The notes under the pieces are model-generated. The model did not search any database and was not told where the DNA came from. It saw only the letters and a list, made by a program, of their open reading frames with translations. Positions 16,058 through 23,486 of a stretch of 64,000 nt of DNA are shown one piece after another (position 1 is the stretch's first letter; each line of letters starts with the position of its first letter). Source of the DNA: Bacillota bacterium (lineage in GTDB: Bacteria > Bacillota > Clostridia > Christensenellales > SZUA-584); NCBI GenBank assembly GCA_023412005.1, contig JAEYOE010000006.1, forward strand, positions 15,523 to 79,522, in the 5' to 3' direction. Position numbers and translations under genes: made by a program.

Positions 16058-17044
16058 ATGGGATTGATGGACGACATTAAGCAAAAGGCGCGAATTGCGG
16101 GCAAGAGGATTGTGCTGCCCGAGGGCGCGGAGGAACGGACGGTTAAGGCGGCGGAGATTATCGCCAAAGAGGGTATCGCCAAAGTTATACTCGTCGGCAA
16201 CGAGGACGAGATAAAAGCGAAATCCGCAGGACTCGATTACACTGGGGTGACGATCATCGACCCGGAAAAATCGGGAAAGACAAAAGCCTACGCAGACACA
16301 TTTTATGAGCTTCGCAAAAGCAAAGGTGTTACAGAAGAACAGGCCTTACAGCAAGTCAAAGACCCGCTCTACTACGCATGCATGATGATAAAGATGGGAG
16401 ACGCAGACGGTATGGTGGCCGGTGCCATCAACACAACAGCCAACACGTTGCGTCCCGCACTTCAGATAATCAAAACATCACCCGGCATTTCTGTGGTTTC
16501 CAGTTGTTTCATTATGATACTCAAAGATGATAGCTATGGCGAAAACGGCGTCATGGTATTTGGCGACTGCGCTGTGAACCCAAATCCGGATGAAAATCAA
16601 CTTGCCGCCATTGCCGTTTCCACGGCCAAAACGGCATCTCAGCTGACGGGCATGGAACCGAAAGTCGCGATGCTCTCGTTTTCCACGAAGGGCAGCGCCA
16701 AGCACGAATATGTGGACAAGGTGGCCAATGCGACAAAGCTCGTGAAACAAATGGCACCAAGTTTGATGGTAGACGGTGAGCTTCAAGCCGATGCTGCTCT
16801 GGTGGCATCCGTCGGTCAGCTCAAATCGCCGGGTAGCCCGGTGGCAGGCCATGCGAACGTGTTGATATTCCCTGATTTGCAGGCGGGTAACATCGGCTAT
16901 AAGCTGGTACAGCGTCTGGCGGGGGCTGAGGCCATCGGCCCGATCTGCCAGGGCCTTGCCGCGCCGGTGAACGACCTGTCGCGCGGATGCAGTGTGGATG
17001 ATATCGTCTCGGTTGTGGCCATCACGGCAGTACAATCGCTGTAA
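16058..17044 (+). CDS. pta: Phosphate acetyltransferase
   Basis: Converts acetyl-CoA plus phosphate to acetyl phosphate, the first half of acetate-forming ATP production. The 328 residues begin near MGLMDDIKQKARIAGKRIVL and contain ADGMVAGA and the C-terminal PVNDLSRGC typical of the short Pta form without an N-terminal DRTGG domain. I chose ATG 16058; the longer frame from 16007 adds a non-homologous stretch. The ribosome site AGAAGGGAG is 13-14 bases away, longer than ideal, and ATG 16067 is an alternative. Followed by ackA 65 bases downstream. Confidence 0.94.
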   Translation: MGLMDDIKQKARIAGKRIVLPEGAEERTVKAAEIIAKEGIAKVILVGNEDEIKAKSAGLDYTGVTIIDPEKSGKTKAYADTFYELRKSKGVTEEQALQQVKDPLYYACMMIKMGDADGMVAGAINTTANTLRPALQIIKTSPGISVVSSCFIMILKDDSYGENGVMVFGDCAVNPNPDENQLAAIAVSTAKTASQLTGMEPKVAMLSFSTKGSAKHEYVDKVANATKLVKQMAPSLMVDGELQADAALVASVGQLKSPGSPVAGHANVLIFPDLQAGNIGYKLVQRLAGAEAIGPICQGLAAPVNDLSRGCSVDDIVSVVAITAVQSL

Positions 17045-17109
17045 AAATAAAAAACAGATAAAAGGACACCATATTTTTTGTGGTGAGATAATTTTGGAGG
17101 TTAATATAT

Positions 17110-18303
17110 ATGAACATTCTGGTCATTAATGCGGGCAGCTCGTCTTTGAAATATCAGCTTTTCGAGATCGAAAAAGAACAGGTGCTGGCAAAAGGTCTTG
17201 TGGAACGTATCGGCATTGAAGGGTCTATGCTCACGCATACCGCGCAAGGCAAAGAAAAGCTCGAAATTAAGGAGCCAATGAGCGATCATAAGCAGGCGAT
17301 GGGCTATGTTCTGGGCGCGCTCACAGATAAAGAATACGGCATCATATCGGACATGAGCGAAATCAACGCTGTGGGACACCGTGTGCTGCACGCGGCAGAG
17401 AAGTTTTCAGACAGCGTGATTATTAACGATGCGGTAATGGACGCGATACGCGAATGTATCAAATTCGGCCCGCTGCACAATCCCGCCAACCTGATGGGCA
17501 TTGAGGCCTGTCAGGCCACGATGCCGAACACACCGATGGTAGCGGTTTTTGATACGGCGTTTCATCAAACAATGCCCAAAAAAGCTTATCTTTACGGCTT
17601 GTCGTACGACGCTTACACCGAATACGGCATCCGCCGTTACGGGTTCCACGGCACATCGCACAAATATGTGTCTCAGCGTCTGCCAAAGCTTATGGGCAAA
17701 GACAAGAAGGATTTGAAGATTATCACCTGTCATCTTGGAAACGGCTCGAGCATGGCTGCCGTAGACGGCGGAAAATGCGTGGATACCTCGATGGGGTTAA
17801 CGCCTCTTGCGGGTGTGGTGATGGGAACGCGCTGCGGCGATATCGACCCGGCGATTGTCACGAATCTGATGCGTGAGATGAATCTCAATTCCGATCAGAT
17901 GAGCGATTACATGAATAAAAAATGCGGCGTTCTCGGAATTTCCGGCGTGTCGAGCGATTTTCGTGATCTGCAAAAAGCGGCTGCGGAAGGCAACGAGCGT
18001 GCGGCAACAGCCATTGAGGTGTTCTGCTACGGCGTTAAAAAGTATATCGGCGCGTATGCGGCCGCGATGGGCGGCGTGGATGCGATCATTTTCACGGCGG
18101 GTATCGGCGAGAATGATGCCGTGATTCGTGAAAAATGCGTGAGCGGCCTTGAATACATGGGCGTTAAGCTGGACAACGAACTTAATAAGGTGCGCGGTAA
18201 AGAGATGCTTCTGTCTGCGGCTGATTCAAAGGTGGAGGTTTGGTGCGTGCCCACCAACGAAGAGCTGATGATTGCGGAAGATACATACGAGCTTTGCAAA
18301 TAA
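17110..18303 (+). CDS. ackA: Acetate kinase
   Basis: Transfers phosphate from acetyl phosphate to ADP, giving acetate and ATP. The 397 residues match the family and show the first signature VINAGSSSLKYQLFE at the N-terminus and the second, YGFHGTSHKYV, followed by CHLGNGSS and GTRCGDIDP in the ASKHA fold. GGAGG precedes the ATG. With pta it forms the fermentative acetate branch, which also fits disposal of acyl-CoA from amino-acid fermentation. A strong terminator follows. Confidence 0.97.
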   Translation: MNILVINAGSSSLKYQLFEIEKEQVLAKGLVERIGIEGSMLTHTAQGKEKLEIKEPMSDHKQAMGYVLGALTDKEYGIISDMSEINAVGHRVLHAAEKFSDSVIINDAVMDAIRECIKFGPLHNPANLMGIEACQATMPNTPMVAVFDTAFHQTMPKKAYLYGLSYDAYTEYGIRRYGFHGTSHKYVSQRLPKLMGKDKKDLKIITCHLGNGSSMAAVDGGKCVDTSMGLTPLAGVVMGTRCGDIDPAIVTNLMREMNLNSDQMSDYMNKKCGVLGISGVSSDFRDLQKAAAEGNERAATAIEVFCYGVKKYIGAYAAAMGGVDAIIFTAGIGENDAVIREKCVSGLEYMGVKLDNELNKVRGKEMLLSAADSKVEVWCVPTNEELMIAEDTYELCK

Positions 18304-18318
18304 GTAAATAAAAAAGAT

Positions 18319-18363
18319 AAGTGTCCGGGTTTTAAGTGAAAGATTAAGGCCCGGACACTTTTT
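18319..18363 (+). terminator. Intrinsic terminator of pta-ackA
   Basis: AAGTGTCCGGG (18319-18329) pairs with CCCGGACACTT (18350-18360), then a T-run. Eleven perfect pairs. Confidence 0.9.
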
Positions 18364-18538
18364 ACAATTGTTGCTATTGCGATAGGCTTATTGAATCCGT
18401 CAGACCGAATATTCAATGAAATTAATTTATCAATGGCAAGCATCTCTTCCTGCATTGTTTTGAATAAAAAAATACCATTGGATATTGGTCGTCCTGCACC
18501 ACCGGTTTACAGCAGCGATTTTTTAGAAAAATAAGCCG
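18364..18538. other. Intergenic stretch before the T-box promoter
   Basis: About 175 AT-rich bases between the ackA terminator and the hisS promoter. I see no gene. A minus-strand open frame crosses it but continues through the terminator and antisense to ackA. Confidence 0.5.
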
Positions 18539-18567
18539 TAGACAAATAAAACACGCAAGTGTATAAT
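18539..18567 (+). promoter_or_regulatory. Promoter of the T-box hisS-aspS operon
   Basis: TAGACA (18539-18544), 17-base spacer, consensus TATAAT (18562-18567). Transcription should start near 18574, just before the T-box stem I. Confidence 0.8.
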
Positions 18568-18573
18568 AAGTCA

Positions 18574-18785
18574 ATTGAAGAGGACATTCGCTCAAAGATA
18601 CCGATTTTTCAGGGACTTCCTGACACAGACTGCAATCGGGAAGATGTCGGTTTGAGACGGGTAACAGCCTCTTTGCATTGCGAATAGCGCTAAAGTGCCC
18701 AAGGATGAACTTGGGAATCAAGGGTGGTACCGCGGGTAAAAACTCGTCCCTGTCTTGTTTTCAGACAGGGGCTTTTTATTTTGAC
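18574..18785 (+). promoter_or_regulatory. T-box leader controlling hisS-aspS
   Basis: tRNA-sensing transcription attenuator. The T-box sequence AGGGTGGTACCGCG is at 18721-18734, preceded by stem III (CCCAAG/CTTGGG) and followed by the terminator CCCTGTC/GACAGGG (18748-18770) with a T-run. Stem I is closed by AAGAGG (18578-18583) / CCTCTT (18668-18673), with CTCAAA/TTTGAG above it. In the internal loop the 3' side reads ACGGGTAACAG, in which AAC followed by A (18663-18666) sits where the specifier codon is expected, suggesting Asn. A GACAC (18622-18626, overlapping Asp GAC and His CAC) lies nearer the apex. The specifier is therefore uncertain. Confidence 0.92.
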
Positions 18786-18867
18786 AAAAAGACATAGAGT
18801 TTTTTGCATCAGTTATGGTAAAATATCTGAAAAAGTTTTATATCATATGAAAATGAGGGATTTTTGA

Positions 18868-20133
18868 ATGCTGACACAGGCACCGAAAGGAATGAAGGAT
18901 GTGCTGCCATCGCAGAGCGCGAACTGGCAATACGTTGAATCGGTGATACGAGACATATGCGCGCGATTCGGTTACAGAGAGATCCGCACGCCGGTGGTGG
19001 AGCATACCGAGCTTTTTTTGCGCGGCGTCGGCGACACAACAGACATCGTGCAAAAGGAAATGTACACATTTGAAGACAAGGGCGGGCGCAGCATCACCTT
19101 AAAGCCCGAGGGCACGGCAGGCGTGGTCAGAAGCTTTGTGGAAAACAGCCTCTACGGCGAAGCCATGCCGGCAAAAATGTATTATCTTAACTGCCCGGTG
19201 TTTCGATACGAAAAATCGCAAAAGGGGCGCTTGAGAGAGCATCATCAGTTTGGTGTCGAGGTGTTCGGCTCACAGGGGCCGTCCATCGATGCGGAGGTTA
19301 TAACGGTTGCGCTGTCATTGTTTCAGTCGCTCGGCATCAACGGCCTTGCGCTGAATATCAACAGCATCGGCTGTAAACAATGCCGCCCGGCATACAATGC
19401 CGCATTACGCGAATACTTAAAGCAAAGGGAAGACTCGCTCTGCAAGAACTGTCGTGAGCGCATGGTCACCAACCCGCTGCGCACGCTCGACTGCAAGGAA
19501 GAAACGTGCCGCGAGATTGTGCGTGACGCGCCCGTCATGCTGGATTGCCTTTGCGACGATTGTGCAGCACACTTTAGCGGGCTGAAAAAAAGGCTCGAAG
19601 CGGCTAAGATTGAATACAGCGTGAATCCGTTTATCGTGCGCGGTCTCGATTATTACACGAAGACAGTTTTTGAAATCATATCCACAGATATCGGCGCGCA
19701 GGGCACCGTGTGCGGCGGCGGGCGATACGACGGGCTGGTTGAGGAGCTTGGCGGGCCGTCTATGCCGGGCATCGGCTTTGGTTTGGGCCTCGAACGCTTG
19801 CTGCTCGTGCTCGAATCGCTCGGCATTGCATTGCCGCAGCCAAGCCTTTGTGACGTGTATGTTTGCTCACTCGGCGAAGCGGCAGCGGTGGAGGGTTTTT
19901 GCGTGGCCAAGCGTCTGCGCGAAGACGGCATCAAGGCCGATTGTGATCATATGGGGCGCAGCCTAAAGGCACAGCTCAAATTTGCGGGCAAGCTGGGCGC
20001 GAAATTCGTCGCCATCATCGGTGACGACGAACTCGAAAAACGCGTTTGCGTGCTGCGCGATATGACAAAAAGCGAAGAAAAAACGGTTCCGTTTGTGGAG
20101 CTGAATCAAATTATAAAGGCAGGATTATCATGA
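18868..20133 (+). CDS. hisS: Histidyl-tRNA synthetase
   Basis: Class II synthetase that charges tRNA-His. The 421 residues start with the typical LTQAPKGMKDVLP and show motif 2 (FRYEKSQKGRLREHHQFGVE, 20 residues), the HisRS signatures RGLDYYTKTVFE and CGGGRYDGL, motif 3 GIGFGLGLERLL, and a C-terminal anticodon-binding domain. GAGGG lies upstream of the ATG. It is preceded by a T-box and overlaps aspS by four bases. Regulation by uncharged tRNA is therefore expected for both genes. Confidence 0.97.
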   Translation: MLTQAPKGMKDVLPSQSANWQYVESVIRDICARFGYREIRTPVVEHTELFLRGVGDTTDIVQKEMYTFEDKGGRSITLKPEGTAGVVRSFVENSLYGEAMPAKMYYLNCPVFRYEKSQKGRLREHHQFGVEVFGSQGPSIDAEVITVALSLFQSLGINGLALNINSIGCKQCRPAYNAALREYLKQREDSLCKNCRERMVTNPLRTLDCKEETCREIVRDAPVMLDCLCDDCAAHFSGLKKRLEAAKIEYSVNPFIVRGLDYYTKTVFEIISTDIGAQGTVCGGGRYDGLVEELGGPSMPGIGFGLGLERLLLVLESLGIALPQPSLCDVYVCSLGEAAAVEGFCVAKRLREDGIKADCDHMGRSLKAQLKFAGKLGAKFVAIIGDDELEKRVCVLRDMTKSEEKTVPFVELNQIIKAGLS

Positions 20134-21911
20134 GCGAATTTTTGCAGGGGTGGAAACGGACAGATTACTGCACAAACTTTTCGGTGGACGATGTCGGTAA
20201 AGACGTGACACTGATGGGCTGGGTGCAGACGCGGCGCGATTTCGGTGCGCTGATATTTGTGGATCTTCGGGACAGGACAGGCATCATGCAGGTGGTGTTT
20301 GATGAATCGGTGCTTGAGGGCGATTTTTCGCGCGTGAGCGGCCTTCGCAGCGAGTTTGTGATTGCCGTTAAGGGCCAAATTGTCCGCCGCGATGAGGAAA
20401 CGATAAACGAAAAGCTGCCGACCGGTTATATCGAAGTAAAAGCTAAAGAATTAAAGGTGCTGAGCCGCGCGCAGACACCGCCGTTTGAAATTGAAGACGA
20501 TACAGCCGTACGTGAGGAGCTGCGCCTTAAATACCGTTTTCTTGATTTAAGACGCCCGACGATGCAGAAAAACCTGCTGATGCGCAGCCAAATTGCGTTT
20601 GCCGCGCGTGAGTACTTAATAGAAAACGGTTTTCTCGATATCGAAACCCCGATGCTGACCAAGAGCACGCCCGAGGGCGCACGCGATTACCTTGTGCCGT
20701 CGCGTATTCATCAGGGCAGCTTTTATGCGTTGCCGCAGTCGCCGCAGACGTTGAAGCAGATTCTGATGATATCCGGCTTCGATCGGTATTTCCAAATTGT
20801 TAAATGCTTCCGCGATGAAGACCTGCGCGCCGACCGTCAGCCGGAATTCACGCAGATCGACATGGAAATGTCGTTCGTGGATGTGGACGATGTGATTGGC
20901 ATGAACGAAGGGCTTATCGCGCACGTGTTTAAGAAAACAATGAACATCGACATTCCGCTGCCATTAAAGCGCCTGCCGTACAAAGAGGCGATGGATCGTT
21001 ACGGCTCCGACAAGCCAGACACGCGCTTTGGGCTTGAACTGATCAACGTCAGCGATATCGTGGCTGACAGCGGTTTTCAGGTATTCTCGTCCGTCGTGAA
21101 AAGCGGCGGCAGCGTCCGCGCGATTAACGTGAAAGGCGCTGTGGAGAAGTTCGCTCGCCGCGAGATCGACGCGCTTGTGGATTTTGTAAAGATTTACGGC
21201 GCGAAGGGCATGGCGTGGATATCGATGAAGGAAGACGGCATGCAGTCGCCTATCACAAAGTTCTTCACCGACGATGAGATGAGCACGCTGTTAAAGCGCC
21301 TCGATGCGCAAACGGGCGACATCATCTTCTTTGTGGGCGATAAGGATAAGGTTGTGTACGATTCGCTCGGCAACCTGCGCTTGAAGCTCGCCGAGAAGCT
21401 GGAGTTGATCGATCAAAGCCAGTTTGATCTTCTTTGGGTGGTGGATTTCCCGCAGTTTGAATACAGTGAGGAAGAAAAGCGCTACATGGCGATGCATCAT
21501 CCGTTTACCTGCCCGAAGGATGAGGATGTGGACAAGCTTGAGAGCAATCCGGGACAAGTGTATGCGAAAGCATATGATATCGTGCTGAACGGCAACGAGA
21601 TCGGCGGCGGCAGCATTCGTATTCATACCACTGAGCTGCAGGAGAGAATGCTTAAAGCGCTGGGACACTCCAAGGAAGATGCATGGGAGAACTTTGGGTT
21701 CCTGCTCGAAGCGCTCAAGTTCGGTGCGCCGCCGCACGGCGGGCTCGCATTCGGGCTCGATCGTTTGGCGATGCTGCTGCTCGGCTGCACGTCAATCCGC
21801 GACGTTATCGCTTTCCCGAAGGTGCAAAACGCATCCTGCCTGATGACGAATGCACCATCTCGCGTAGAAATGAAGCAACTCCGAGAACTCGGCATTAAAA
21901 TAACGGAATAA
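20130..21911 (+). CDS. aspS: Aspartyl-tRNA synthetase
   Basis: Class II synthetase charging tRNA-Asp (and possibly tRNA-Asn if non-discriminating). The 593-residue bacterial-type protein has the N-terminal OB fold (MGWVQTRRDFGALIFVDLRD), motif 2 FRDEDLRADRQPEF, a GAD-type insert, and motif 3 GLAFGLDRLAMLL. I start it at ATG 20130, overlapping the hisS stop; the longer frame lies inside hisS. The RRDFG loop has F where discriminating enzymes often have L and non-discriminating ones H, so tRNA-Asn use cannot be read from it. Confidence 0.97.
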   Translation: MSEFLQGWKRTDYCTNFSVDDVGKDVTLMGWVQTRRDFGALIFVDLRDRTGIMQVVFDESVLEGDFSRVSGLRSEFVIAVKGQIVRRDEETINEKLPTGYIEVKAKELKVLSRAQTPPFEIEDDTAVREELRLKYRFLDLRRPTMQKNLLMRSQIAFAAREYLIENGFLDIETPMLTKSTPEGARDYLVPSRIHQGSFYALPQSPQTLKQILMISGFDRYFQIVKCFRDEDLRADRQPEFTQIDMEMSFVDVDDVIGMNEGLIAHVFKKTMNIDIPLPLKRLPYKEAMDRYGSDKPDTRFGLELINVSDIVADSGFQVFSSVVKSGGSVRAINVKGAVEKFARREIDALVDFVKIYGAKGMAWISMKEDGMQSPITKFFTDDEMSTLLKRLDAQTGDIIFFVGDKDKVVYDSLGNLRLKLAEKLELIDQSQFDLLWVVDFPQFEYSEEEKRYMAMHHPFTCPKDEDVDKLESNPGQVYAKAYDIVLNGNEIGGGSIRIHTTELQERMLKALGHSKEDAWENFGFLLEALKFGAPPHGGLAFGLDRLAMLLLGCTSIRDVIAFPKVQNASCLMTNAPSRVEMKQLRELGIKITE

Positions 21912-21915
21912 GACA

Positions 21916-22347
21916 ATGGATAATTCGAACGAATACGGTCAGGTCGTGGATATTCAGGACGGCATTGCGCATGTGAAATTTATACGCACATCGGCCTGCG
22001 GCAAGTGTCAGGCGTGCGGAATGCTGTCCACACAGAATGAAATTGTGGTGCAGATGCAAAACGAGTGCGACGCATCGGTGGGCGATCTCGTGGCTGTGAG
22101 TATTCGCATGAAAAAGGCCATGCGCGCCTCAGTGCTCGCGTATGTTTTCCCGCTCATCATGCTTGTTTTGGGCGTGTTTGTCGGGTGGCTGCTATCGGAA
22201 AAGTGGCATGTGTTCCAAAATACTGATACCACCATGGCGCTTTGTGCGATTGTTTTCGCTGTGCTGTCGTTTTTTCTGTTAAAATTGGCCTCGCCGTTAT
22301 ATAATAATTCGGTAGGCAACGTATACCGTATGGTGGGCAAGAAGTAA
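21916..22347 (+). CDS. RseC/MucC-like membrane protein
   Basis: A 143-residue protein with an N-terminal cytoplasmic domain containing the cysteine cluster ACGKCQACGM, then two membrane helices (near 76-96 and 106-126). This is the SoxR-reducing/RseC family layout. In anaerobes such proteins are linked to electron-transfer and redox maintenance, though the role is not settled. It follows aspS by four bases and precedes thioredoxin by about 30, a redox-flavoured pairing. The family call rests on the cysteine motif and topology. Confidence 0.85.
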   Translation: MDNSNEYGQVVDIQDGIAHVKFIRTSACGKCQACGMLSTQNEIVVQMQNECDASVGDLVAVSIRMKKAMRASVLAYVFPLIMLVLGVFVGWLLSEKWHVFQNTDTTMALCAIVFAVLSFFLLKLASPLYNNSVGNVYRMVGKK

Positions 22348-22377
22348 AAGTGAACAAAAGAAAGAGGGAGATAGATT

Positions 22378-22713
22378 ATGTCTGATAAAGCAATCACGAT
22401 TACCCATTCCGATTTTGAACAGCGGGTTATCGCGGCATCGCGCCCCGTGTTGGTGGATTTTTGGGCAGAATGGTGCAATCCGTGCCGTATGCTCGGCCCC
22501 ACGGTTGATCAGATCGCCGACGATTATAAGGATCGCGCTATTGTCGGCAAGGTGAACATTGATGAAGAGCCGGAGCTTGCGCACCGTTTTGGTGTGATGA
22601 GCATTCCCACATTAATCGTGTTTAAGGACGGCAGTGTGGCGGCCAAATCCGTCGGCGTTGTGACAAAAGAAAAAATTGCGGCCATGCTGAATGAGGCATT
22701 AGAAGAGAAATAG
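22378..22713 (+). CDS. trxA: Thioredoxin with WCNPC active site
   Basis: Cytoplasmic dithiol-disulfide oxidoreductase of 111 residues. The active site reads WCNPC at residues 32-36, where most thioredoxins have WCGPC; the Asn should shift the redox potential. The rest is canonical: VDFWAEWC, and a cis-Pro in MSIPTLIVFKDG. Strong ribosome site AGAGGGAG. Lies directly after the RseC-like gene. Could serve as a general thioredoxin or a specialised partner; no reductase gene is nearby. Confidence 0.93.
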   Translation: MSDKAITITHSDFEQRVIAASRPVLVDFWAEWCNPCRMLGPTVDQIADDYKDRAIVGKVNIDEEPELAHRFGVMSIPTLIVFKDGSVAAKSVGVVTKEKIAAMLNEALEEK

Positions 22714-22815
22714 CCGCCTTGCGGATGCCATGCGCAATGCTTATTTATACCAGAAAAAGATAGCCAATCATTATGCGTTCTGATATAATGAATTGTTTAA
22801 TTATTGGGGGAGAGT

Positions 22816-23076
22816 ATGGAACCTTTAAGAGTTTCAACGAAGTCTCAGCCAAAGTCTGTTGCGGGTGCCATTGCGGCAATGGTTAACGAGCACCAGCGCG
22901 CGGAAATTATCGCGGTTGGTGCGGGTGCCGTCAATCAGGCTATAAAAGCCATCGCCATCACACGCGGCTTTTTGGCTCCGAGAGGCATCGAAATCGTCGT
23001 GGTTCCCGCATTTGCCAACATCGAGATAGACGGCATATTAAGGACATCCATCAAGCTGATCGTCGAGGTTCGCTAG
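22816..23076 (+). CDS. spoVS: Stage V sporulation protein S
   Basis: Small Alba-like protein (86 residues, the normal SpoVS length) required for spore coat and septation control in Bacillus. Conserved VSTKSQPKSVAGAIA, AVGAGAVNQAIKAIAITRGF and IKLIVEVR are present. I start it at ATG 22816 with GGGGGAG upstream, dropping four non-conserved residues from the longer frame. A possible -10 (TATAAT, 22784-22789) precedes it with only a weak -35, as expected for a gene using another sigma factor. An intrinsic terminator follows. Confidence 0.95.
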   Translation: MEPLRVSTKSQPKSVAGAIAAMVNEHQRAEIIAVGAGAVNQAIKAIAITRGFLAPRGIEIVVVPAFANIEIDGILRTSIKLIVEVR

Positions 23077-23090
23077 ACGGGGAGCGGGAT

Positions 23091-23115
23091 TCGGCAGGAA
23101 TGCCGATTTTTTTTT
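23091..23115 (+). terminator. Intrinsic terminator of spoVS
   Basis: TCGGCA / TGCCGA stem with a four-base loop followed by nine T residues. Confidence 0.85.
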
Positions 23116-23486
23116 ACAGGACATGAAACAGTCGTTGTTTCGGTTCGTTTTCGTGTGCGTGAGAATAAGCCTTCTCCTTAAGGAGAAGGTGGCGCGAAGA
23201 ACCGGAGAGGTGTTGTGATGACAGTTGTTAGCAAGACACCTCCTCAGTCACCTTCGGTGACAGCTCCCCCTCAAGGGGAAGCCACATTATGATGAGGTGT
23301 TGTGTTTCAGGCACATAGATTGACACCTCCTTAAGTCACCTTCGGTGACAGCTCCCCCTCAAGGGGAAGCCACATTATGATGAGGTGTTGCTGCTTGCAG
23401 GTGCAGAATTGACACCTCCTCAGTCACCTTCGGTGACAGCTCCCCCTCAAGGGGAAGCCGATTATTATTTATGCGAGGTTATCCAT
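23116..23486 (+). repeat. Three tandem intergenic repeats
   Basis: Direct copies at about 23235-23302, 23322-23390 and 23411-23459, period 86-89 bases. Each contains TCACCTTCGGTGA (a small dyad) and CCCCCTCAAGGGG (a second dyad). Copies 1 and 2 continue through an identical ACATTATGATGAGGTGTTG. An imperfect relative (CTTCTCCTTAAGGAGAAGG) lies at about 23170. The third copy stops 27 bases before smc. No gene is supported here; it looks like a dispersed repeat family that amplified locally. Confidence 0.85.

Noticed and set aside
18027..18455. Minus-strand open frame across the ackA end, the terminator and the intergenic region
   Set aside because: It passes through an intrinsic terminator and is antisense to ackA; no ribosome site or recognised domain.
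18622..18626. GACAC as dual Asp/His specifier of the T-box
   Set aside because: Attractive because the operon is hisS-aspS, but it sits near the apex of stem I rather than in the proximal internal loop; kept only as an alternative.
23235..23459. CRISPR array
   Set aside because: Only three units, repeat longer than spacer-like gaps, shared sequence runs into the gaps, and no cas genes.
23385..23486. N-terminal extension of smc
   Set aside because: The extra residues are translated repeat DNA; conserved homology and the ribosome site both point to TTG 23487.
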